From NCBI GenBank assembly GCA_021186555.1, contig JAJKFL010000007.1, forward strand, positions 33,407,179-33,471,178: DNA of 64,000 nt, in the 5' to 3' direction. The notes beneath the pieces are model-generated. The model saw only the letters and a list, made by a program, of their open reading frames with translations, had not been told where the DNA came from and did no database searches. Of the stretch, positions 54,345-64,000 are shown in pieces. The position numbers were made by a program, and so were the translations under genes. How positions within the stretch are numbered: position 1 is the first letter of the stretch; each line of letters begins with the position of its first letter. This DNA comes from Reticulitermes speratus (taxonomy: Eukaryota > Arthropoda > Insecta > Blattodea > Rhinotermitidae).

Positions 54345-54960
54345 TCCATATGGAATGGAATAAGAAAAGTTACATAAATTTAATTGGAAAGTTGAAGACC
54401 TAGTCGCAGATGGGGAGATATATATTGGGTCTCAAGAATTAGGATGTGACGATGGTGATTGTACTAATCTGGCTTCTGATAGGGTCCGAGCTGCTGTCGT
54501 CACTTTAATGCAGGTGCACGCCCAGAATTTTTTATTGGGGGGGGGGGGGCTGACCTGACCCTGAGGCTACATATAATTTAGTTTGATTTTAAAAATTGTT
54601 ATACAAATATGTCGTAAGTACAACATAACTGTCTGCAGCTGCATTTATATACATACAAATATAACTACATGTTCATCACTCAATCACACTGTCCTATCTT
54701 ATTGTTTTTTAATTTATTAATTTATTTTTCAAAATTCTAATGTACTAGTCATCAGCTTATTTCAGTGGCTTGATTTCGGCTGAAGGGTAAATCACGCAAA
54801 ACTTTTGATATTATAATATCTACAAAATCGTGTTTTTTTTTTTAATTTTGGTTTTGGGGGTTTGGGGGCTCTGCAGCCCGGCAAACCCCCCTTGGGTGCG
54901 TCCTTGCTTTAATGGACCTTTGGGGTTATATTAGAAGATGGGAGGAGGATTCCTTGAATA
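54345..54960 (+). mobile_element. LINE-1 3' end, decayed and split by a MITE
   Basis: CGCAGATGGGGAGATATATA, CTAATCTGGCTTCTGATAGGG and GTCGTCACTTTAATG align with the LINE-1 end. After the insert, GACCTTTGGGGTTATATTAG continues the GAACCTTCGGGTTCCAT block. Confidence 0.65.
54511..54906. mobile_element. hAT-like MITE, 396 bp, 8-bp duplication
   Basis: CTTTAATG is present at 54503-54510 and 54907-54914. The ends CAGGTGCACGCCCA and TGGGTGCGTCCTTG are imperfect inverted repeats with G-runs just inside (54537-54549 and complementary C-run near 54883). Removing the insert restores LINE-1 sequence. No transposase. Confidence 0.8.
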
Positions 54961-55059
54961 ACTACGGGGTTATTTTGTCAAGATTGTTATTGGCTAAAAC
55001 GTTACCAACAATAATACACCATTTATTGCTTAGCAAAAGTTGTTACAAGATCATTTCAT

Positions 55060-55106
55060 GCTCCTACATGTTTCGGCACCGGCTACCGCCATTATCAGGG
55101 ATAGTT
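55060..55106 (-). ncRNA. Hammerhead-like motif, probably inactive
   Basis: On the minus strand: TATCC, CTGATAA, T, GGC...GCC with an inner GGTAGCC, GAAA, CATG, TA, GGAGC. The core has A instead of G8, which should abolish cleavage. The rest keeps family order. Confidence 0.45.
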
Positions 55107-55184
55107 CTTACACTGCAAGCGGGAACATCGCTGGTATAAAACAAAGTCCGCCTTGTTATGCACAGCTGTAAAAGTTTTCTTTTT

Positions 55185-55295
55185 TGGACTTCTTGAACCT
55201 TGAAGATGGAACCGATAGTTTGTCCCGAAACGTCTGTAGAGAACTACCACTCAGCGCTTCGTAATATCCCAGGAGAGCTCAGATCTCAAACTTCA
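55185..55295 (+). mobile_element. Single arm of the palindromic element family
   Basis: CCTTGAAGATGGAACCGATAG, CCCGAAACGTCTGTAGAG and GTAATATCCCAGGAGAGC match the right arm of 43455-43722. A short antisense LINE-2 piece (AAATTTGCTGGTGAAAAGTC) follows at 55300-55365. Confidence 0.7.
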
Positions 55296-55442
55296 GTAAT
55301 TTTCCCCTTAAATTCAAGTCAAATTTGCTGGTGAAAAGTCTTCTTGTTAAATGCTGCTGTATCATTTGTAAATTCTTTAAAATTTAAAGTTATGAAATCG
55401 ACTGTAGGTTAAATTGTCGTGTTTTCTTTGATTTACCCTCGT

Positions 55443-55640
55443 GCAAGGTAAAAAGGTAAAAGGTAAATTTCACTCTAGAACAGGCCATGAAGGCCCAGAG
55501 CAGGAGTAGTAGTCTTTCTTTAACCTCGGCACTAGATGGGTGTGAATGGTCAACGCCACGCCCCGGCCGCTTTACCCCCGGGAAAGACCCGGTACCCTTT
55601 GTACAGGAGGCTGGGTGGGCCCCAGGGTCGGTCTGGACTT
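55443..55640 (-). mobile_element. SINE-A copy, head missing
   Basis: CACTCTAGAACAGGCCATGAAGG, GGCCGCTTTACCCCCGGGAA and GGTGGGCCCCAGGGTCGGTC. It stops at the body start. Confidence 0.88.
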
Positions 55641-55971
55641 TACCCTCGTCCAAACATTAGTAAAACAACAGAACGAAGACAATGTAAAGAAGAGTTTTAT
55701 TGTGGGCTAAAGACGAGCGGTCTGTGCTGTCTTCCTGTTTTGGCTTTGTTCTGATACAGCGGCCCTGTCTGGCCAGCAAGCAGTTGTATACACCATGCTG
55801 AACAGTGCGCTGCCACTTGTAGACCTACTGTCATATACATTTCAGCGCAGATGCATTGTGTCTGTTGTGTGTCGCTGAATAAACATTGCTTGATGAATGG
55901 CTTTTTTTCCACAAACTTTTGGAGACGGATTGTCCATTACAGTATTGCCCAAACTGGTACTGTCCAAATGT
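55641..55971. other. Unassigned spacer
   Basis: No family recognised. Confidence 0.4.
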
Positions 55972-56344
55972 TTCGAAATGTAAAATCTGCGGTCTTCTGG
56001 GGTATTACGCGGCGTCGTGTGGTAATTGTTTACCGACGTTTCGGGACAACGTATCGGTCCCATCCTCACGGGTCAAGAGTCCCGAGTGGGAAATAAAGCC
56101 TATAACGTAGATTCTTGAAAGTACGGCTGTCATCACATCACACTGATTGCTACCCCGCCGCACTTTCCAGAATCTACGTTATAGGCTTTCTTTCCCATTC
56201 GGGACTCTTGACCCGTGAGGATGGAACCGATACGTTGTCCCGAAACGTCGGTAAACAATTACCACACGACGCCGCGTAAAACCACAGAAGACCGCAGATT
56301 TCATCAACATCGCGGCGGAAGCCTGAAGTCAAAGGTTCGAAATG
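55972..56344. mobile_element. Palindromic element with 9-bp duplication
   Basis: TTCGAAATG flanks both sides (55972-55980, 56336-56344), giving a 355-bp unit at 55981-56335. The arms are inverted (GTCTTCTGGGGTATTACGCGG and CCGCGTAAAACCACAGAAGAC; CCTATAACGTAGATTCTTG and CCAGAATCTACGTTATAGG). The right end carries about 40 extra bases (CATCGCGGCGGAAGCCTGAA) with no left counterpart, which argues against a simple cut-and-paste MITE. Each arm holds the TGAGGATGG...GAAACGTCGG hairpin. Confidence 0.8.
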
Positions 56345-56390
56345 TCATTAGGATAAATCAGAACTACATTCATGAGGAGGGGCCGATATA

Positions 56391-56939
56391 CAGGGTGGGT
56401 GGGAAGTAAGTAGGCATTAAATAACTGTCGAGGCACACGATACGTACGGTGTTAGAGAAAGACTTGAAGTTTCGCCCTTGGAAACCCCATTACGCGCAGG
56501 AGCTGAACCTGAAGACTGTGACCGCAGAATGGAATATGGGGAGTTGATGCTGGGTTGCACGACGATTGGCCACAACTGTTGAAAACATTCTCTGGAGCGA
56601 CGAGGCCGTTTTCCATATCGGCGTTTCGTCAATCGACATAATTGTCATTACTGGGCGGCACACGATCCCGAAGTGACGGTGGAGAAGATGCAAAATCGTC
56701 CAAAAGTGACCGTGTGGTGCGGAATGACGGCCACTAAGGTCATCGGCCCATATCTTCTGCATGACACCATAATGCCGACCGCTACCTTCAGATGCCGCCG
56801 GTGCCTACATTCAATTTTAAGCTATGCGTCCATATTGCCATTTAAAAAGTACATGTAACAATTATTTTCATTATCTTTGCATTGGAAATATAGAGGTTAT
56901 AACCATTTATCAATGCCTACTTACTTCCCACCCACCCTG
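56391..56939 (+). mobile_element. Tc1/mariner-like element, decayed, 549 bp
   Basis: CAGGGTGGGTGGGAAGTAAG at the left is mirrored by CTTACTTCCCACCCACCCTG at the right, each next to TA. AGGCATTAAATAAC and TTATCAATGCC extend the repeat. Confidence 0.9.
56566..56785 (+). pseudogene. Tc1/mariner transposase fragment, frameshifted
   Basis: The plus frame reads ENILWSDEAVFHIG, then a one-base shift near 56631 leads to VNRHNCHYWAAHDPEV and KVTVWCGMTATKVIGPYLLH. This is the first catalytic-aspartate block (SDEAVF) and following region of a DDE/D transposase. The N-terminal DNA-binding part and the C-terminal block are missing. Minus-strand frames over this segment are antisense by-products. It is not functional. 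Confidence 0.75.
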
Positions 56940-56942
56940 TAT

Positions 56943-57222
56943 ATTCGGTGTAGTGATTAGGCTACGGACTGGACGGTCCGGGATTCGAACCTCGATAGGG
57001 GAAAGAGATTTTTCTCTTTTCTATTGAGTCCAGACGGGCTCTGGGCCCACCCAGCCTCCTATTCAATGCGTACCGGGGTTCTTTGCTAGGGGTAAAGCGA
57101 CTGGGGCGTGAAGTTAACCATTCACGTCCATCTAGTGCCTAGGTTAAGAATGAGTGGAGCTACACCTCTACTCCCCCTGTATGCTTTCATGGCGTGGACA
57201 GGAAATCTTTACCTTTACATTC
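56943..57222 (+). mobile_element. SINE-A copy
   Basis: Head GTGTAGTGATTAGGCTACGG with B box GGGATTCGAACC, body CCAGACGGGCTCTGGGCCCA, tail TTTACCTTTACATT. Confidence 0.9.
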
Positions 57223-57351
57223 ACGAGGAAATTAAGAGCATGTTCAATTTGGGGAATTTTTGTTACCGTTGGGTCAGAAAATTTTTTCTTTTCCTCTTTT
57301 GCCAAATAATTCAAATATCAAAGCATACAAATTATAAGGTATCGGTTCTGT

Positions 57352-57800
57352 TTAAGGGTGTGAAACTTGGAGTCCATGGAGGAGATACATCGACTGAGGT
57401 TGCTTGAAAACTGGGTGCTAAGGAGAATATTTGGACTAAGAAATGAAGAGGGCAGCAGACCGGGGAGGGGGGAGTGGGTGCGGAGAGTGCTCATAATGAG
57501 GACCTTTCTATTTCGAATACTTGATCAAATGTTATCTGTATTGCCGTCTTCAAATGGAGGATGGTAGTGATGAGGCATGTAGCACGCATGGAAGAGGTGA
57601 TAAATGCTTTAAAAATTTTATTTGTAAGGCCTCGAGGAAAGAGTATTTTGTAAATCTAGGCATAGAGTGAACGATATTATATAACAGCAATAGAGTTTGA
57701 GGTTGTTGACAGGATTTGTCTTGCCTGGGACTGGGTTCGCTGAAGGGCTCGTGTGATCACGGTAATGAGTATTAAAATACGATATCACGGCTTCTTTTTT
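57352..57800 (+). mobile_element. LINE-1 3' end, strongly decayed
   Basis: GTGTGAAACTTGGAGTCCATGG, CATCGACTGAGGTTGCTTGAA, GTGCTAAGGAGAATATTTGG and GAGGCATGTAGCACGCATGG align with LINE-1 codons from CETWS to GHVARM. Confidence 0.65.
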
Positions 57801-58141
57801 TCATGGATTTAGTCCGTTTTTGCGGTCATTTAGGATTTCCCTCGCTCCGTTAGCTATTTCTAACTGTTCCCAGACGTTAGCGATGGGCAGGAAGTGTATA
57901 CAGAATGGGCGAGACAAAACGTACATCTATAAAACTGTCGGGTAAACCCCCTGGAAAGAGGCACTTCAAGGACCTAGAAATTTTGGCAAGTTAAGTACTC
58001 TACACTTTGAAGACTGCAGTGACAGTATTTTGCTGTCAAATTCTTCTCCGATATCGGAAAGATCAGTGTTTTGCTTGATGGTTACCAGGCTTCGCTCGCT
58101 TGTCCTTATGGTAAGTGTAATACTAAACTGAAAGTGATTAT
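57801..58141. other. Unassigned spacer
   Basis: No family recognised. Confidence 0.4.
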
Positions 58142-58232
58142 GGAACATTAGTGGAACGATAATGACAGGCAGAACTGAAGCACTTTGAATAAAGGCTGTC
58201 CTGATGCCACTTTGCCCACCACAAACCTTAAG
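58142..58232 (-). mobile_element. SINE-D body fragment
   Basis: AACATTAGTGGAACGATAATGACAGG, ACTGAAGCACTTTG and CTTTGCCCACCACAAACC: one unit, no head. Confidence 0.65.
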
Positions 58233-58302
58233 TTTACCTGGTAATTGTTACTGCAATGCTTCGTGCTCATTTCTTCATCTGTCACTGACGTTGTGAAACC
58301 AC

Positions 58303-58850
58303 AGAAATTGACTAACTAACTAACTAACTAACTAACTCCATGGAGCAGAGTCCTTCTTGAGAAGCTAACAGGTCGTCAGATAGTCAAGAAATTCCCCGCG
58401 TTTTATGGAACCCGTAGGTTCATTACCGTATTCACAACAGCCCGCCACCTCTCCTGAGCCATATCAATCCAGTCCATGCCCCCCATCCCACTTCTTGAAG
58501 ATCCATTTTAATATTATCCTCCCATCTACGCCTGGGTCTTCCAAGAGGTCTCCTTACCTCAGGTCTCCCCACCAAAATCCTGTATGCACCTCTCCACTCA
58601 CCCAAACGTGCTACATGCCCCGCCCACCTCATTCTTCTTGATTTGATCACCCGAATATTATTTGGTGATGTGTACAGATCATTAAGTTCCTCGTTATGTA
58701 GTATTCTCCACTTCCCTGTTACCTCGTCCCTCTTAGGCCCAAATATCCCCCTCAGCACCCTATTCTCGAACACCCTCAGCCTATGTTCCTCCCTCAGTGT
58801 GACAGACCAAGTTTCACACCCATACAAAACAACAACAAAATTACAGTTCT
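58303..58850 (-). mobile_element. LINE-1 3' end with GTTA tail
   Basis: The tail ACTAACTAACTAACTAACTA at 58309-58337, then CTCCATGGAGCAGAGTCCTTC, GGAACCCGTAGGTTCATTAC and the coding end up to the CETWS block. Together with 18870-19414 it is the best copy here. Confidence 0.9.
58432..58827 (-). pseudogene. LINE-1 reverse transcriptase C-terminal fragment
   Basis: This 131-codon frame has the same blocks as the fragment at 18872-19243: [53 protein letters not shown] and [20 protein letters not shown]. After [11 protein letters not shown] the frame shifts, giving a non-homologous RRGGGLL end. Upstream endonuclease and catalytic domains are missing because the copy is 5' truncated. It differs from the other copy at scattered sites, so the two are independent insertions. 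Confidence 0.87.
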
Positions 58851-59111
58851 GTATATCTTAGTGTTTGTATTTTTGTACAGCAAACTGTAAGACACAAGAT
58901 CTGCACCGAATGATAACAGAAATCGACAGTGTCGTTAAATAACGAAATTATTGACAGTATTTATTGATTATTTAAATTGTGAAGACTCGTGTCTTATGAG
59001 ACATAACGCCATGTCTGATGTTATTGTTTGTTTGTTAAACGACGTTTCCAGTAGCTGAAACGATACCTGTAGTTTCGTACGATATGATGATTAGTGAATA
59101 ATGAATTCGAA
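58851..59111. other. Unassigned spacer
   Basis: No family recognised. Confidence 0.35.
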
Positions 59112-59480
59112 TTGAGGTGGAAGGAAGTGCTCGTGGCCTACTTTATAGCACTTTTGGACGTTCGCCCGGAGGGATTGAGGAAAACCGCGAAGAAAACTTA
59201 GGATATCGGAAAATGTGGCACGTATGGTTGAGAAGAATGGTGCATAGTGGGGTTTGGTGGGGAAGCCTGAGGGAAAGGGGCCTAAGCGTAGATGGGAGGA
59301 TAATATTAAAGTGGCTGTTCAAGAAATAGGAATGGGGGCGGCTTGGGCTGGATTGATCTGACTCAGGATAGGGACAAGCGGAGGGAGCAAGTGAACACGG
59401 TACTGAACCTTCTTGTCCCATAAAATGCGGGGAATTTTTTTTTTGACTAGCTGAGGAACTAGTAGCTTGTCATGGTGTTA
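59112..59480 (+). mobile_element. LINE-1 3' end, decayed
   Basis: GTGGGGAAGCCTGAGGGAAAGG, CGTAGATGGGAGGATAATATT, GATCTGACTCAGGATAGGGAC and TTTGACTAGCTGAGGAACTAG align with the LINE-1 end. Confidence 0.8.
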
Positions 59481-60612
59481 CTTAGCCGGTCTGCGGGCCG
59501 AAATTTGAAATCGGAACTTTCGGAATACTCCGCCGTGACCTCAGATCACCCCCACGATTAGTTTAAGCAACTGTCTGCTTACGAATGAAGCCCCTGCATT
59601 GTGGATGGAGTTCGTCCCTTCATGGAGTGCATAGCAAACATATGAGCAGTCGTCTGGGGGGGGGGGGGGGGTCGTAATATGAAATATGATCGTCTTTTGT
59701 TTTTGTCACTCTTTCTTTGCTTCTTGCCCAATGTCTGGAAGCTGTGAAACCCGTTCTGAGTGTATAAAGTTTCTGAATATTGTTACTATCCTTGTCAGTT
59801 CCAATCTCCGATCCGTGGTTTTAACCAATCAGAAATAAGAACGTTAGATGCATGAAAACATACAGAAACTAATTTATGTTGTGTTATTTTCTCCTTTCTT
59901 TTTTGCTTTATTTGCTCATTATTTATCTCATATTCGTAATCCTTTATCCACTTTTTCTTTATCTTCATTTTCGTTTTTTTTTAACATTCGTTTTTTCCCC
60001 GTCTCCTTCTTTCTTCTTCTCAGTAATCAACATTCCCTGCATTTTTTTTCTGACAAAAGTAGGTTCCAAAGTAACTTTTAACGCAATAAATGTGCCGCGC
60101 GCTGCAGTCAAACGTCTTTTTTTTTGTCGTTATTTGGCGAAAAACTAAGTCTTGAGACAGAAATCTGTAGCTGCGGGAGTTTAAAAAAATATGTGATAGC
60201 GGATTTTGAAACCGCTGTAAAACAGCGCGAGTATATCTTACGCAATCGTGCCCTCTTACGTAAAACTTCCACTGTCATCACGTGACACACGAGAAAGTAA
60301 CGGTCAATACAGTATCAAGGTAACTGATAGCATATCAGTAAGGTGACACGTGGAATGAGTGTTTATACGGCGCCGTCCGTGTAAATTAGTGCAGTGTCGT
60401 ATGTGGTATTACGTTCCGCTGTGTTGATATAGTCATAATTTTCTACGTGGGCCGATCAGTTGTGACTGCGCATGAAAATTCGTCCGGTCCGTTCTCAGAC
60501 ACTTTGTTATCAGACGCGTCAGTTTGAAAATACCCTCGAAAGAGGCTAAGGGTACAGTTTAATGTGTTGACAAGAATCTGAAAACATCAGTTTTCATTGC
60601 GTCGCGCAAACG
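59481..60612. other. Unassigned 1.1-kb stretch
   Basis: No gene or family recognised. A poly-G run lies at 59657-59671. Confidence 0.45.
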
Positions 60613-60914
60613 GAGGTAAAGGTAAAGGTAAAGCAATCCCATTACAGCCCTGGACAGGCCCTTAGGGTTCCAGGAGGTTGAGGCTCCCAGATTTCTAGAC
60701 AATCGGCACATGAAGGTGATAAGGTTGTCAGCCCTACGCACCGACTGCCTTTACCCGCAGGAAATGCTCCTGGTACTCATTTCTGTTACAGGCTGAGTCT
60801 ACCCCAGGGCCATAGTGCGACCGAAAGGATTATGTCAATGCCACCATCGGGAATCGAACCCACGACCTTCCGGCTTGTAGAGCAGTGCCTCAACCAACTG
60901 CGCCACCGCGTACT
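60613..60914 (-). mobile_element. SINE-B copy
   Basis: AAGCAATCCCATTACAGCCC to CAACCAACTGCGCCACCGCG. It is preceded by AGGTAAAGGTAAAGGTAAAG at 60616, the reversed SINE-A-type tail, so the 3' end may be hybrid. Confidence 0.9.
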
Positions 60915-60985
60915 ATACTGTAGGTGTACATTTTCACGTTAACATAATGTTCACGTGCAAATCCAGTGTCTTTTATTAGTCTGGG

Positions 60986-61292
60986 GCACGTGTTGGCGCA
61001 GTTGGTTGAGGCACTGCGCTACAAGCCAGGAAGGTCGCGGGTTCGATTCCCGATGGTATCATTTGGAATTTTTCATTGACATAATCCTTTCGGTCGTACT
61101 ATGGCCCTGGGGTCGACTCAGCCTCTAACAGAAATGTGTACCAGGAATATTTCTAGGGGGGGGGGGGGGGGGGTGTAAAGGCGGCCGGTGCTTAAGGCTG
61201 ACCACCTTCAAGTGCCGATTGTATAGAAATCTGGGAACCTCAACCTCCTGGAACCCTAAGGGCTGTCCAGGCCTGTAATGGGATTGCTTTAC
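60986..61292 (+). mobile_element. SINE-B copy with poly-G expansion
   Basis: GGGCACGTGTTGGCGCAGTTGG to GTAATGGGATTGCTTT. Poly-G at about 61157-61172. Together with the preceding reverse copy it forms an inverted pair separated by about 70 bp. Confidence 0.9.
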
Positions 61293-61383
61293 ATTTTTAC
61301 GTTCTATTAGATCGAGTTATGGTACACCGATTAACCCAGTCTATTGGATCTAACATTGGGTCTTTTTTTAAATATTACTTTTA

Positions 61384-61427
61384 CCTGATGACGGATGTAG
61401 AGCCGGCTTCCGAAACGTCGTGTACGT
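61384..61427 (+). ncRNA. Hammerhead-like ribozyme motif
   Basis: CTGATGA at 61385-61391, C, GGA...TCC enclosing the self-complementary AGCCGGCT, GAAA, CGTCGTG, TA, CGTATG. The core is intact. Stem I is partial (TTTTAC against CGTATG), so support is moderate. Confidence 0.4.
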
Positions 61428-61461
61428 ATGTCAGACGTGCATCACACGATACACAGTGTCC

Positions 61462-61882
61462 AACATAATAACTAACTCCACGGAGCAGAGTCCTTCAGAA
61501 GCCAACAAGTCGTCAGCTAGTCGAGAAATTCTCCCTATTTCATGAAACCCGAAGGTTCATCATCGCTGTCACAAGAGCCCACCACTTGTCCCTCTCCAGA
61601 GCCAGATCAATCCAGTCCACGTGCCCCATTCTATCCTATTTCTTTAAGGTCTATTATAATACTGTCCTATCTACATTTAGGTCTTCCATGCTGCCTGTTT
61701 GCCTCAGGCTTCATCACCCGATCACCTGCCATGGCGTGTCCTTAGGTTGAAGTTGGAGGAGTCGGCCTCCAGATATGGAGGGTAGCTGTGAATGTGTCGA
61801 ATGAGCAGTTGCGGAAAGCCGACAAGGGGTGGTCCTCCAGCATTGGGGTTTGGCGAGGGGCGAAAACTCTTCACCGTAAAAT
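61462..61882 (-). mobile_element. Internally deleted LINE-1
   Basis: On the minus strand a non-coding block at 61882-61760 (CACCGTAAAA side to AGGAGTCGGCCTCC on plus) lies directly upstream of a LINE-1 3' end (61735-61462). The block is the reverse match of 44240-44392. The coding region between them is missing. Confidence 0.7.
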
Positions 61883-61942
61883 GTCCAACACAATTTTCAA
61901 TTTTTTAACCAACGAATGCACTTTTTAATTTCTGTTCAATTC

Positions 61943-61985
61943 ACCCTACACATGTTTCGGCCGTAACTCTGCCATCATCACGGTA
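61943..61985 (-). ncRNA. Hammerhead-like motif, probably inactive
   Basis: On the minus strand: TACC, GTGATGA, T, GGC...GCC, GAAA, CATGTG, TA, GGGTG. C3 is G. The remainder closely matches the motif at 6382-6426. Confidence 0.45.
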
Positions 61986-63202
61986 CATTGATAAGTTCAC
62001 TTCACTGTTCACCGGTCCATTTGGTATTATCACAACCGTTACACTGTTTAAGGCTATTATTTACATTGACAATCACCAGTGTACAAAATTTCTTCAAGTT
62101 GTTTCTTGAAATGTCTTGGTGTATAGCAATATAAATTGTGAATATAGAGCGCTGTGTCGTTGGTAGTTGTTGAAATCGTTGAAATTGTTAAAATTATTAT
62201 ATTTAAATTTGTTAAAATTGCTGGCAGTTGGTCTTGTGTAGATATTGACGTCCATATCCTGCTGTTGTTATTGTGCTTTTGCGTGGTTGGTTAAAGAAAA
62301 CTGAAAATTAATGTCAAGATGCAGGGCGAACACAACGTACAAAGTCCAACACAATGTTTATATACTATAGACTTTAAGAATTTTACTTCTTGGGTATGAT
62401 GAATGAATTTTCAGTTTTCCCGACTACATGCCATAATTTTTTCTAAACCTGTACACGCGCGAACGCACACGCACATTTACACACAACGTTACTGCAGTAA
62501 GATATTTGGTGTGTCGTGAAGTACTGGACTGTGTTTTAGTGTGCCATCAAGCTGAGAGACACAGCCCTAAGCAGATACACTTTCCCATACAGGGTTGTGG
62601 TGTGTGAGACACTATGGTATTTGTTCCTCTATCGTATCTCCCCCATTTATCTTCATCTCCAAACCTGCCTTCACTTAAGATGTTTCAGTTGTCATTCCTG
62701 ATGTAACTTCATCTTTCCGCTTTGTTTGTTTTCTTAAATCCCCTAAAGTATCCATCAGTCCTATGTATATATGTATAACGTTCTTCGTACTTTGCCTACT
62801 GTAGAATTCCTTATGAAGAATTCACACTAACTAATATGATATTGGAGCAAAATCTATCTTCTTGCTTTGCGTTCTCATTTAACAATGACGCCGATATCAC
62901 TTTCCTGCGAACGTCTGAGGTGAGGGCCTCAACACGTATCTCGCAGAAACCAGTGTCGTATTACATGCTCGAAGCTCAACTGTTTTTTCGGCTTCAGCGC
63001 ATACCTCTCAGGGAACCAGGATGTGACACACTCACTCACACAAAGCGTTAATTAATCGGAATGCTGCCATCTAGTTGTGCGATGTTGTATCAGACACTCG
63101 ATGTTTCACTTCCACGTGACAAGTTCACCTGTCCACCAGGTTGTTGTTGCTGGATGTAGACAATTTAAGGAAGGAACCATACGAAAAAAACCTTGGCGTG
63201 GA
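61986..63202. other. Unassigned 1.2-kb stretch
   Basis: No gene or family recognised. Short GTTAAAATT-type repeats occur at about 62165-62225. A 71-codon frame at 62836-63051 has no motif. Confidence 0.45.
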
Positions 63203-63486
63203 TATGGGGGAAGGTCGTGGGTTCGAATCCCGATGGTGTCATTGAAATTTTTAATTGACATAATCGTTTCGGTCGCACTATGGCCCTGGGGTCGACTCAG
63301 CCTCTAACAGAAATTACTTCCAGGAATATCTCCTGGGGGGGGGGGGGGGGGGGTAAAGGAGGCCGTTGCGTAGGGCTGACCTTACCACTTTCATGTGCGG
63401 ATTGTCTTGAAAATCTGGGAGCCTCAACCTCCTGGAACCCTCAGGGCCTGTCCAGGTCTGTACAGGGATGCCTAAACCTTTACCTA
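63203..63486 (+). mobile_element. SINE-B copy, 5' truncated, poly-G
   Basis: It begins at GGGGGAAGGTCGTGGGTTCG (B box) and runs to CAGGTCTGTACAGGGATGCC. The poly-G run at about 63337-63353 is the longest in the window. Confidence 0.9.
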
Positions 63487-63490
63487 TTTA

Positions 63491-64000
63491 CAGTGTGTCC
63501 ACAAAGTCCCTTCGGGGTTTTGAAAAATTGTGGCGCGCAAACAAATTGAGCTAGCCACATGCGGTTTGCGGCAGATTACAGTGAAACTCTGGAAGTTTTT
63601 TTTAGCCGCCAACAGATGGCAAAAGCGGCCATCTTTACGTTTCTCAGTCAGTTGTGAAATGGCGACTGTGCAGGAACGCGCGCGTTGTGTGGGATGGCAG
63701 AGACGGTCCAATGCCTTGGCCTCCACGTTCACCAGACATAACACCACTGGATTTTTTCTTGTGGGGTTATGTCAAGAGCAATGTGTTCCGAACACCAGTT
63801 AACGGACTTGATGACCTGAAGACCCGTATCAGGAATGCGATCTCGGCTATTCCAGCGGACATGCTCCACAGAACATGGCAAGAGCTCGAATTTCGTCTGG
63901 ACGTTCTCCGTGCTACCAAGGGAGCCCACATCGAGGTCTACTGAGGTCAGTAAAAAAACTTCCAGAGTTTCACTGTAATCTGCCGCAAACCGCATGTGGC
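63491..64000 (+). mobile_element. Tc1/mariner-like element, internally deleted, cut by window end
   Basis: It starts CAGTGTGTCCACAAAGTCCC after TA. CCACATGCGGTTTGCGGCAG (63556) to ACTCTGGAAG is mirrored by CTTCCAGAGTTTCACTG and CCGCAAACCGCATGTGG at 63958-63999. The right end of about 65 bp lies outside the window. Confidence 0.88.
63654..63944 (+). pseudogene. Deleted Tc1/mariner transposase
   Basis: An N-terminal start (MATVQERARCVGW at 63659 onward, in the frame one base off) passes into the C-terminal region in this frame: WPPRSPDITPLDFFLWGYVK, DDLKTRIRNAISAIPADMLH and GAHIEVY before the stop. The central two thirds, with the DNA-binding domain and the first catalytic residues, are absent. 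The join lies a few residues before WPPRSPD, as in the element at 27416-27989, but here it is out of frame. It is non-functional. Confidence 0.8.

Overview
The window reads as insect genomic DNA, most likely from a cockroach or termite relative (Blattodea). This is an inference from the style and density of its tRNA-derived SINEs and decayed LINE 3' ends; no host gene confirms it. I found no convincing host exon, rRNA gene or functional tRNA gene. Almost every protein match is a broken transposable-element fragment, so this is repeat-dense intergenic or intronic sequence.

Layout: 0-6.5 kb holds SINEs, an 82-bp tandem array inside a palindromic element, two of the three short hairpin MITEs and a palindromic element with hammerhead-ribozyme-like arms. 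6.5-11.4 kb is one 13-bp satellite (about 377 copies) growing out of the end of that element. 11.4-15 kb has a SINE with a 16-bp target duplication and a 114-bp array. 15-18.3 kb is a 91-bp satellite ending in a SINE head. 18.9-33 kb is a nest of LINE remnants, SINEs inserted into SINEs, a pogo-like MITE and a deleted Tc1/mariner element. 33-40 kb has LINE-2 pieces, a hAT-like MITE, a pyrimidine tract and a second 114-bp array. 40.8-42.6 kb is a second 91-bp satellite, 44.4-45.3 kb a 23-bp minisatellite, and 45.7-64 kb further nested SINEs, LINEs, hAT, Tc1/mariner and hammerhead-bearing elements.

Families named here for cross-reference: SINE-A (GATAGCTCAGTCGGTATAGC head, TTTACCTTTACC tail); SINE-B (GGCACGCGGTGGCGCAG head, body ending AATGGGATTGCTTT); SINE-C (tRNA-Leu/Ser-like head CAGTGGCCGCGCGGTCTAAG, two body types C1 and C2); SINE-D (head matching GCCATGGCTCAGGCGGTTAA in reverse copies); SINE-E (GTGGACTAGTGGTTATCGTG). 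LINE-1 encodes the [12 protein letters not shown] protein end and has a GTTA-repeat tail; LINE-2 encodes MWCWRRMEKISW.

Two themes stand out. First, at least seven sites carry a hammerhead-like core (CTGANGA, stem II, GAAA, then a very short palindromic stem III such as CATG). One of them lies in a 201-bp element bounded by a 10-bp target duplication. Hammerheads of this small type are known from Penelope-like retroelements. Second, most of the large tandem arrays are demonstrably expansions of dispersed elements: SINE-D body, LINE-1 5' region, hammerhead element ends and a dispersed 114-bp unit. SINE-C also appears repeatedly joined at the B box of other tRNA-derived SINEs.
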